Source: Patiria miniata
Taxonomy: Eukaryota > Echinodermata > Asteroidea > Valvatida > Asterinidae
Length of the DNA stretch: 64,000 nt
Assembly: GCF_015706575.1 (NCBI RefSeq)
Contig: NW_024037059.1
Coordinates: 36,032,129 to 36,096,128 of the forward strand
Direction: 5' to 3'
The notes beneath the pieces were generated by a model. It was not told the DNA's origin. It searched no databases and worked only from the letters and a program-made list of their open reading frames with translations. Shown in pieces: positions 35,721 to 44,933 of this stretch (positions within the stretch are counted from its first letter, which is position 1; each line of letters opens with the position of its first letter). Both the position numbers and the translations under genes were made by a program.

Positions 35721-35844
35721 TATGCCGTAGCTCAACTCCCAAGGCATTCTTTCATTGGAACCATCCCAATTCCTCCAAAATCCAACACGAGGGCAGAAAC
35801 CAAAATATTTGTACTTTAACCCTAACATCCTAACCATTACTTAT

Positions 35845-36071
35845 GGGCAATTCCACGGTTACTCACGTTACATTTTCGTAACGTGAGTAACTGATTTTGT
35901 GCATCTTGTTTATCATACATAACACATTTTCCTGGATGTCATCTTTGGTGCTTAGGTAGGTCTAGGTCTACTCTATCTACCATGCGGATAACAGTTATTA
36001 AACCTTTTCAGTAAGGTAATTACAGCCCAAGGAAACTAAAAAATGTAACGTGAGTAACCGTGGAATTGCCC
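35845..36071. mobile_element. 227-bp MITE with 33-bp inverted ends
   Basis: Left end GGGCAATTCCACGGTTACTC continues ACGTTACATTTT. The right end is its reverse complement, ending GAGTAACCGTGGAATTGCCC. A third copy of the CGTAACGTGAGTAAC core follows the left end, giving a second hairpin. No clear target duplication, no coding capacity. Confidence 0.8.
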
Positions 36072-36721
36072 TTTGGGATAAAGAACGGAGTACTACAGAA
36101 TACTATGAGTTTGTGCACACTTATTTATACAATACTACAGTTTACTAGTAGTTAGTGTTTTTTAGCTTTAGGTGAGGTTAGGGTTTTAAGGGGTACTAAT
36201 TGACCCATACAATGTCATTTTTAATGCAATCCTTGAAAATGCACCATTGTGTCCCAAATTTTCCATTTCATCTGGCATTTTTAATGGCATTTTGGAGCCC
36301 TTTTCTGGTTTTTATGCTTATGCAAAATTCCATATTCATGAGCAAAAGTGTGATGTAATTTGAGCACCAAAATTTGCCAGAACTTTGGAAATGTTGCTGT
36401 CGTAAAGTTTCTTTCCTTTGGTGCATTGTTGTATTGGTACATGACAGTAAGCCAATGAGCAAAGTTTTCTCACCTGTTTAGGTTTTCAATGAGCAAATTT
36501 TGGTTTCACAATTTGAACAGAAGCCCTAAAGTGAAGTGTCTTCCTGAAATTACATCACAGCAAAAGCGCCCTCATTAGTTAGGAAAAGTATGGAAACTTT
36601 AAATGTTAAAATAGTGCACTTTTTGATAAAATTAACCAAAAAGGGGTGTGCAATAGATTTCATACATATAAGAATAGAAAGTTGCACAAAATATGTTCCC
36701 TGGTAAGAGCTCAAGAGCTCC

Positions 36722-37193
36722 TTAATTCGTCATCGGCACCACGAACTGACATTCACGCGCAAGCGGGTGTCAGTTTGTGAAAACCACGTAATCAACAATT
36801 TCGGTTTCACGAACTGACACCCGATAGTGCACATGCACATTCACACTAATGCAACATAGGAAGATTTTCGTTTTCACGAACTAACACCCAAGCATGATGT
36901 GGCTACAAATGTATACAGAACGGAGAAAAACGGTTTGAAAGGTTATTACACAAATTTAATCCATCCATATATAGGCCTACCTGTGTACTTACACAAACAA
37001 TTAAATTAAAAAGCATTTTAATTGGTGAAATAAAGGTCAGTGTCAGTTCGTGAAACCGAAAAAGTATGGGGTGCGCTCTAAAAGTGCCGCACTGTGGAGG
37101 ACGTCAGTTCGTGAAACACAAAATAACCCGGTTCTGTAAGCAGCGCACTCACGTGCAACTGAATGTCAGTGCGTGGTGCAGATGACAAATTCA
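36722..37193. mobile_element. Inverted-repeat element with seven TCAGTTCGTGAAA motifs
   Basis: The outer ends are inverted over about 32 bp: the left contains GTCATCGGCACCACGAACTG, and the right is its reverse complement near 37160-37190. Inside, the word GTCAGTTCGTGAAA recurs seven times in both orientations, near 36742, 36767, 36806, 36871, 37040, 37101 and 37163. The left half carries mostly one orientation and the right half the other. Subterminal motif clusters of this sort usually bind a transposase. Non-coding. Confidence 0.65.
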
Positions 37194-37491
37194 ATAGCGT
37201 ACACAATGGTTTTTCCATTGAAGGGGGTGCCGTGAGTGTAGAGTGATTATGTGCCTGGATTTGTCTACATGTATGCTGTGGCTGCACATACATTCTTTAA
37301 ATTAATTTTGAAATATCTTCCGCGATCTTTTTGACTCAGTTTTATTATTAATCAATACTTAGTGAAAAACACATTGTGTTGCTGTACAATGTGACGGTGA
37401 AACAGATTGCAAGATTTTACTGACATTGTAACTTTTCTTACTTTATTAGTTGCCGCTTCCCCCCCCCCCCCCCAGAAAATAGATCAGTTAA

Positions 37492-37995
37492 AATACAGTC
37501 CATCATTTACAGCTATCCCAAAAGTAACTGACGTAATTATTGTTGAAAGGCTTACTTGGTTTAAAGATAGTAATGGGACTAAACTCCCTGTGAAATTATT
37601 CTTTCTTGCAAGCCGTCATTTTGAAAAAAATCAATGAAAGAAGGCCTTTCCAACGATTCGTCTAATTTGTTTATTCGGAAAAGCGCGCACAAGCATTGAC
37701 ACAACACACACGTGAACGGTGGCTTTAATTCATTGGTTCAGTGCGCGACATCGCGTAGCTGCAATCGGCTCAGTGAGAACGTGTCTCGGACGCTGAATTC
37801 AGGCCAAATTAAAAATATGACTCAGCAACTTTTGATTTAAAATTGAGATCCTGAATATTGTTTTCTCGGAATATACAGCATTCACTGAGTTGAAACTTCA
37901 TCAGGTTAGTTGTTCAGCCCCCTTCTTTAGAATTGGAGCACTTGTGTTGCTTCAAACGAACATAATGCACATATTACAAATGATGGATGCTACCT
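37492..37995 (-). mobile_element. MITE family B, copy 4
   Basis: Reverse-oriented copy bounded by TTAA at 37488-37491 and 37996-37999. It is collinear with the other family B copies, including the CTGCAATCGGCT and GTGAGAACGTGTC blocks shared with 33540-33968 and the CATCAGGTTAG block shared with 1554-2113. Confidence 0.7.
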
Positions 37996-38503
37996 TTAAT
38001 AAATAAATTTTAAAAACCCAAATTATTACTTGAGTGAACATATACCGAGTGAAAACTGATGAACAAGTATTACTGCAAACATTTACATACGTACACGATC
38101 CACCCACTATTAAAATTTCTTCTTTACAATTGAATTTTGAATTTATTTGGCATCGACGATCACGACATATCACACATATTGTACAGTGAAAGGCCGTGTA
38201 CCCAAAACAAGTCTGCTCGCAGAGTCACCACAAACATTGACACAAATGGATACTAATTTGATAACACAGACCAGTTATTGGGTCATTTGAGGTTACTCGC
38301 TCCATCAACACTTTACCCTGCATACCGACTGACCTAAATATACTCTGGAAATAGGTCAAAGCTTGAAGCAATTTGTCTGCGCAACAAATATGTCGACCTA
38401 CATGTTTGATACAGGTGAATATGGACCAAGACATAAAGTACACTGTATTGTATGATGCATAATGCAAGTACATGTATCTAGGCTTTTTATGGATTTTTGT
38501 TAA

Positions 38504-39486
38504 AGGGGCATTACGGCATGAAATTACTTACATTTACTATTTTAAAGGTCCAGTTGAAAGGACCTAATGTCTTACCATTCCCAAGAAAAGATTAAAAAAT
38601 GGCCAGATTAAAAATACGACAGGGCACGTATACATATTTCCTGTCGTTTCCACTCAATGCATGATACACATTGTGTGTGTAAAATAAATAACACACAGCA
38701 AGGCACAAATGTTGTTTGTAACACGTCCGCAGCGGTTGAAATCACAACTTTCACTGAACAGCTCGATTTTTCGGGGACAAAATTTTGACCCCCGAAATTC
38801 GTTCTCGCATGGTATTCTGGCAAGAATGACACAAAATCGCCAAGTTTTTAAAGGGAATATACATCATTTGCTTTTGCTGTACTTTTCAGAAATGGATGCA
38901 ATTGGGGGGTTGGAAATATATAGCAAATATAGTTACACTGACTTTTTTGAGGTTTTGGGTTTCGAAAATGCTATAAAAACCAAGAAAAACGATCCTTTTC
39001 CTGTAGTCTGGATCCCTGACTCCATATAAGAAGAAACAGAGCAGTTTACATACATTGGGGAATTGTAAGGTCAGGGAACCAGTCTAGCTGGCTCGTACCC
39101 GTTCATAGGTTTGTAATCGATTGCAAACAAGTGCGATGGTCAATTGGGGCCAATATTTGAAAAAAAAGCCAGTTTTTTCCAACGCTGATTGGCCGATCAG
39201 CGTTGGAAATTTATACAAAAATACCACTTTTCTTGCAAATGACAGTATACAAGGTGCCATGATTTTACAGGATGCTTTACACTGTCATTCACTAACAGTC
39301 CAGCAAGGTATTTCAAAATGATTTGGTAGTTTTATTTTTGATGTTTGCAAATGTTGTATTTTCCCTTTAAAGGACGCTTGTGTAGACGTTTATAATCTAC
39401 TTTTCAATGCTCTTTCCATTTAATATCAATTTGTTAAAAATGCCTTTAGTAGCCCAATTGGGCGCATTCCAGGCCGCAGTGTCCCT
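38504..39486 (-). mobile_element. MITE family C, copy 2 (host of a nested MITE)
   Basis: Bounded by TTAA at 38500-38503 and 39487-39490, with ends AGGGGCATTAC and GTGTCCCT. It is the reverse-oriented relative of 2133-2670. It is interrupted by a complete family A element at 38852-39366; without that insert it would be about 465 bp. The family C copy at 2133 reads straight through the equivalent TTAA. Confidence 0.8.
38852..39366 (+). mobile_element. MITE family A, full-length copy 3 (nested)
   Basis: A 515-bp element with TTAA on both sides (38848-38851, 39367-39370) lies inside a family C MITE. The ends begin AGGGAATATAC and finish inverted (GTATTTTCCCT). The central dyad is at 39179-39206. 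It is younger than the element it interrupts. Confidence 0.85.
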
Positions 39487-39494
39487 TTAAAATA

Positions 39495-40840
39495 GCCAAT
39501 TCTTAGGCACAGATACAATTTAATCTAAAATAATACACAAAGCACAAGTTGTTTTTCCCTGTAGTTATTGAATTATTTCTTTACAAAATTTGAATTACGA
39601 CAAGATTTACAGTGTTTGTTTTGAATATTAATTAAAGACTGCCCCATGCTCTTCAAAAAAAAATTCCCCTAACAACTTTTCATTTTGTAGTTGTATGTAT
39701 TGTTTTTGGCATCTGCAACGCTCTGAAACAGGGCTGTAATTTTGTTCACAAACGAACCCGCCCTGCCAGAGCCAACTTATTGCCTGACAGCTAATAATTT
39801 GCATGAAAGATAATTTAATAACTAAATGTCTGTTGATATTTTCGTTCGATATCAAATTCAAATGTGGATAAGTGTTATATTTCTAGGTAAAATAGCAACT
39901 GAATAAAACAAATACAAGTTTCGAAGTGAAATTTAATCTAGGACAGGGAAAGAATCTTTAAAAACGCTTTTAACTGATTCTGAAATCAGACATGAAGCGG
40001 CAACCAACCTTGGGTACAAACCCGGACAGATAACAACGGCTGATCGGTATCAAAATGGATCAGCAGGCTTGCTGGGAGGGCTGCGGCAAGATATAACAGC
40101 TGACTAAGTGTCAAAGGTCACATAACCCTTGGTTCTCAGTCCCTGTTTATAGACTTGTCCCAGTCTCTGTTATTCAAAGTCTTTCTTTTGTGTTTTCAGT
40201 TTCTTCAAGAAAACACGATTTACACAGTTTGGTTTTGCTGAAATCAGCAGCACGGCAGAGCATATCCAATTCAGTTATCGTTTTGGATTGTTTTTGGTTG
40301 GGGGATGTATGTATTTGGTCTTTACAGGAACAGCTCTGTGTTCTGTGGGCAAGTATGGCAGTCTATGGAATGTTGTGTCTGACACTGATCCTTGGTGACA
40401 TTCACATACTATCATAGCCCTGCCGGAAGACCTGGGGTCAAACACAGGTAAATTAAAGTAGCCAAGTCCAAAAAAATCCAATTGGCTTTGTGTGTAAAGA
40501 CTCAGTGGAGACGTGGAGTGAATGCGAAATATCAATAACTAGGGAAAAACAGTGTGAGGACCCAGTCTTCACAGCGTGATAATGACCATGTTGGGGGATG
40601 GCCGCTGTTAATGGACCAAGCTGAATATTAATAAATACATTTTTTAATGAAATAAACAGCTAAAATGCTCCGAATTTGTGACTTTTCTTTCGGCGATATT
40701 TTCAGACGTTCTGTGTTAATGTACAAAGATGCTCGGTTTAGAAAAAAAGGATGTGTAAAGACTGCCCTCAGTCGAGTGAATGTTATCAAATATCAGTAAT
40801 CAATATAAAAGACAAATATGATCATTTGCATTAATATCCA
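39495..40840. other. Intergenic with one GC-richer patch
   Basis: The patch at 40000-40135 includes TGTCAAAGGTCACAT, an AGGTCA-type nuclear-receptor half site with AAA 5' extension. No gene is supported elsewhere in the interval. Confidence 0.35.
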
Positions 40841-40841
40841 A

Positions 40842-40940
40842 ACAAGTAACCTACCAATTTATTATCAAAAACTCACTTGGATTAAAGATCGTACTGATAC
40901 TAAACAATTCGCGACATCGCACGCGTAGTACAGCACGACT
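40842..40940 (-). mobile_element. MITE family B, fragment
   Basis: CAAGTAACCTACC, AAACTCACTTGGATTAAAGA and TCGTACTGATACTAAAC match the end region of reverse-oriented family B copies. Truncated into the repeat at 40985-41100. Confidence 0.5.
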
Positions 40941-40984
40941 AATTAGTCGAAGTATGCACTGCTGATTTTATTCTGTTCAAGAGC

Positions 40985-41100
40985 ATAGCATCTTAGCGTG
41001 AGCATCAGGTGTCGTCTGGAATGCGTTCGAATGTCTTTTCCGGTGGTCTCCCCAAACTCTCCCTTGCTTACCGTTGAGGGGGTACTTGTGTACAGAGCCC
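40985..41100. repeat. Dispersed repeat, copy 2 (pair of 26900-27020)
   Basis: Collinear with 26900-27020 over TGCGTTCGAATGTCT, CCGGTGGTCTCCCC and CTTGCTTACCGTTGAGGG. Confidence 0.6.
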
Positions 41101-41825
41101 ATTAGGGGAATCATTTTAAGTGAAAGCAAACATCAACTGCAGAGTGTGATGTTTTGGGAATCCAAGATGGCGGATAGGTTGCTTCGAGGTGCATTGGCCA
41201 ATAAGCCAGTTCGGTATCTCAATGAAGTAGTCCAGGTCAAAGGTCATTCGGGATAAACTTGCTGACGCGATGTTATGCAACGTTACGCGAACACCCAGTC
41301 TGTGGCCATCTCCGTGTGCGTTCATCAGTTCATGCGCCTTCAATGAACATTCGATTATTCTGAATGACTCTTGACCCACATTACTGTGCCCATGCCCAGT
41401 TGAAATTATCCCGCGGAATATACCAACATTTATATAACAATATTCAGAATTTTTGATAAAACTGCATCATTCGGAACTATCAAATCTGTTGGGATGACTG
41501 TGGAGAAACTGAAGCCCATAATATGTTTTAGAAGGTGTGTTCAGGGTTTCAAACGAATTGGACTTGCAATGTTATGTTGCAATGTCATAACTGCAGCCAA
41601 TAAAAAATGTGTTACTGTTCCCGTAAATATAGCCACCTTGAATTTTGGGGGTTTGTGGAGATTTTGATGAATTTTTTTTTCAGCATGGATATATCATTTT
41701 AAGATGAATTGAGTATTTTCTTGAACTGTTTCATTAAATGTTTTTTACTATCTATTCGGACAAATACTGACATTTTGAATATGGGTTAATATATGCTATG
41801 CCTAAACTATAATTTTAGCCCTACC

Positions 41826-42115
41826 ATTATTGGTCCCAACTTTAAAGTTGGGACAGTAGTTGTTTGGTCCCAACTTTAGTTGGTCGGTCCCAAATTTAGT
41901 TGGAAGGTCCCATACTTTAGTTGGGATGATCCCAAACTTTAATTGGGACATTCCCAACTTGGGATGGTTCCAACTTTAGTTGGACGGTCCCCAACTTTAG
42001 TTGGACGGTCCCAACTTTAGTTGGACAGTCCCAACTTCTGTTGGAACTGTCCCAAATTTAGTTGGGAATTTGGGATGGTCCCAACTATAGATGGTCCCAA
42101 CTACAGATGGGACGC
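41826..42115. repeat. GGTCCCAACTTTAGTTGG minisatellite
   Basis: About a dozen irregular units of 19-26 bp, each built on the near-palindrome CCCAACTTTAGTTGG with variants (ACTATAG, ACTTCTG, AATTTAG). An isolated related unit lies at 42503-42531. Because each unit is itself a dyad, the array reads similarly on both strands. Confidence 0.85.
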
Positions 42116-42764
42116 AGTTACTCTATGCTCAGTCACACACAGGCCTATGGCATATTACAGAGAGGGCATTTACATAAAAAGATGTATACACATCTGTCAC
42201 AAGTAATGCAAAATGTTAGAGAAACCAACACAGCTACAGATTTGCTGAATAAGCATTTTCACGGTTATAGGCCTATGCTGTGGATATCTTGCTCACAAGC
42301 AAAAAAAATGTGCTGCTGAGCACGCACGTCAATCAAAACCTTTCACGCTTCTAAGTCATCATGTGTTTATTCCAATGTGCGCCAGCGTCAAGCAACGTGT
42401 GTTCTTTTTGCCCTGTGATTGAACAAGATGGCGGGTACTGCAGTGACATTTCTCATTCTGCTGTGAATGCCAAATTCAGGACTTGGGCTAGCACAAATAG
42501 ATGGGACAATCCCAACTTAAGTTGAGACAAATGATGTAGTAGGGGCGATATGAATATGGCAGTGAATATTTGACCTTGAACCGGTCCCTGATTGTTATCA
42601 GTATTGTACTGGCATGGTACTGAACATGCACATTGCGCAGTGACTGTTTTGGGGGATTAGAATCTTTTACTGTGAGTGAGTGGAATCTTTGTCTGCATTC
42701 CATGCTAATATTGTCGTTCTTGTGTAATTATAAGCGATGGGAATCAGACGGTTCAGACCCAATG

Positions 42765-43153
42765 CAATAAGCCATTTGCGAGTAACCTATACCCTTTGAG
42801 ATTTACATTTGAAAAACATGTGGTACACTGACTTGCTCAGAATGCTTGGCACATTTTAACTTTGAATTCTCCAGACCAAAGACACTGTTGCTAATCACAT
42901 GATTCGGGGCAAGCTCTTGCATAGTTACGTAAGAGACGGTCAGCACCAATACATTGTTCACAATGGGTGAGAATGGTACAAAGACACCAGACCATGCCGG
43001 AGCTGGGGGGTTGCTAGCATAAGGCTTGCCCCGAATCACGTGATATAGTAACAGTCTCTTTGGTCAGGAGAATGCTAGGTTAAAACGTGCAAAGCATTGT
43101 ATTAAGTCGGCGTTCCAGATTTTATTCAAATTTAACTCGCAAATGGCTTATTG
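42765..43153. mobile_element. Foldback element with ~130-bp inverted arms
   Basis: The left end starts CAATAAGCCATTTGCGAG and the right end is the exact reverse complement. Similarity continues inward with indels to TGATTCGGGGCAAGC (42901-42915) and its inverse at 43024-43038. The unpaired centre is about 105 bp. No obvious target duplication, no coding capacity. Confidence 0.75.
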
Positions 43154-43496
43154 AACTTTATTTCCCTTTACAAAAAATCCTCTAGAGCGATGAAGCTGAA
43201 AAAGAAGAAGAAATACTCTGCAATTTAATGTAGACAATTCTTATTTTTTGGGACACTAAAACTAAAGTTTCAAACACATTGGTCAAGCTGGGACTCAAAC
43301 TCTAAATCTGATGGTGTACCGTGTATGCCTACTCATATACATGTGCATGAGGGGGCTATATGATCTTCCAGCTGAAGAATGGAAATAAATGAGAGACAGT
43401 TTCATGGCTAAATAAACACTTCTTTACTCCTAATTTATATATTTATACCCGTGTAAATATTATTAACCAATTAAAGGCATATTTTCAAAAGGGTAA

Positions 43497-43540
43497 ACAA
43501 GGGCGGATCCAGAGAGGTTAATTTGAGGCTGCAAAAACTA
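43497..43540. mobile_element. Solo end of the GACAAGGGCGGATCC MITE
   Basis: AACAAGGGCGGATCCAGAGAG matches the left end of the element at 23212-23455. No matching right end was found nearby, so this is a remnant. Confidence 0.5.
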
Positions 43541-43619
43541 CAATTTTACCTTTTAGTGGTCATGATAATATAATATTTTTGTTTTATTAACCACTGAGTG
43601 ATATTGATAACTCATGGTG

Positions 43620-43700
43620 CCACACTACTTCCAGAACTGTAAGGTTTGTAAAAAAAACCTCACACTAGTCACAGTTCTGGAAGTAGTGCCACACTACTCC
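43620..43700. repeat. Hairpin with 18-bp perfect arms
   Basis: CACTACTTCCAGAACTGT near 43623 and its reverse complement near 43672 frame a loop that itself contains AGGTTT and AAACCT. Related CACTACT and TAGAAGTAG words follow. Confidence 0.7.
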
Positions 43701-43999
43701 TAGAAGTAGAACTATGATGCTCCGCTCACCATAGTCAGTTCTAGTGCCACACCGCACCGTGCATGCACGGATGACGAACAAGCTGCGAACTTACCTGCAC
43801 TTCAACACGACGTGCGCACAAAATGATACACTAAACTGTACGTAGTAGGTCTACACTACTCACTAGTCATACGTATGACTTACCTCTCAAAAGCTGTTTT
43901 AGTGAAACTTGCGTTGAAAAACAAATAGCTCATTGACTACACATTTTGTGAAGTATGAAAGTCGCATGTCAAAGCGTGTACGTGTGCGACGTACAAGAA

Positions 44000-44300
44000 G
44001 TCTAGATCCGTGGAGGTGGTCACGTTGTTTCGATGCAGCCGAAAAACGTAAACATTTGACAGATGCGCTGCCAGTTTCGAGGCCCTAACTGGTTCCCGCA
44101 CCATACGGTGATACAACGTACCGAGAAGTGGGAACCACGGGGTGGCAGACCGTGTCGCTAAGCATGCCGGGACGGGACAAGTTCACCTGACGTTAATTGA
44201 TTGGAAATTACACCGGTTTAACCCGCTCAGCATTTTAACCGCTATATGTGATAATAAAATAACCAGTGTTGTGTGTCGGTGGACCGTTAATTTGTAGCGT
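44000..44300. other. GC-richer unique block with a GTGGGAACC dyad
   Basis: TGGTTCCCGCACC (near 44090) and the inverted AGTGGGAACCACG (near 44126) flank about 25 bp. Otherwise unique; no coding frame recognised. Confidence 0.3.
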
Positions 44301-44318
44301 GCGTTCAATCCGTGGAAT

Positions 44319-44807
44319 CTATACTTTGTACAACATTATTTTGCGTGTTTTTTTGTTTTTTTTACACTTCACAAAATTTTGAGGAACAGATATGCCATTT
44401 TTAGGGGAATTGAGTGGGGCACAATCATGCCACAGAAAAGGCCATAAAAGGGACTTTCCCGAAAGCATACGATTTGGGGAGGGCATTATAGGGTGCGCGC
44501 CTGTAAATAGGCCAAAAATCCGTCCGCCGAGCTCATGAATAAAAGTTATACCCTCAAAATATTCTATATTAGAGAGTTTTGAGAGCCATACAATTGGGCA
44601 ATTGAAGAGATATGGAAATGAACCTCTGGCCCGGACTTGGGGCTTCCAATTCTGAGCATATTGGATGCTATTGGGCTCGAAAGTGGCGCTATTTTGCCAT
44701 GTTGTGGAGGAATCGTTTTTCAAGATGGCTACTTTTCCGCTTTGGTGAAAATAGGGGTCGTCTTCTTTGGGTGAGAATATCTCAAAAAGTGAAATGTCAA
44801 CCCACAA
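44319..44807 (-). CDS. Open frame of 162 residues, unidentified; doubtful
   Basis: This is the longest single open frame in the left 44 kb outside repeats. It starts MWVDISLFEIF and has a lysine-rich C-terminus. No domain, signal peptide or splice partner is recognisable, and composition is unbiased. A frame of this length is near the limit of what chance would give once in 64 kb. It may be a chance frame or a relic of a repeat; I do not assign a function. Confidence 0.12.
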   Translation of the reverse strand: MWVDISLFEIFSPKEDDPYFHQSGKVAILKNDSSTTWQNSATFEPNSIQYAQNWKPQVRARGSFPYLFNCPIVWLSKLSNIEYFEGITFIHELGGRIFGLFTGAHPIMPSPNRMLSGKSLLWPFLWHDCAPLNSPKNGISVPQNFVKCKKNKKTRKIMLYKV

Positions 44808-44933
44808 AAAAATGAAACGAAAATGACAAATGACACATTGATCATCGTTTTCTGTGCAGCTTGAATACCTGTGAGAGTTTGGAGTATTTTAAAAAGAATT
44901 TTGAAGTATGCGAGTTTACCACTAGTGTCTATG

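Noticed and set aside
36180-36190. Telomere-like GGTTAGGGT words (also near 31977)
   Set aside because: Single TTAGGG words inside a dispersed repeat, not a tandem interstitial telomere array.
43285-43330. tRNA-like GGGACTCAAACTC segment
   Set aside because: A single weak B-box-like word without an A box or fold.
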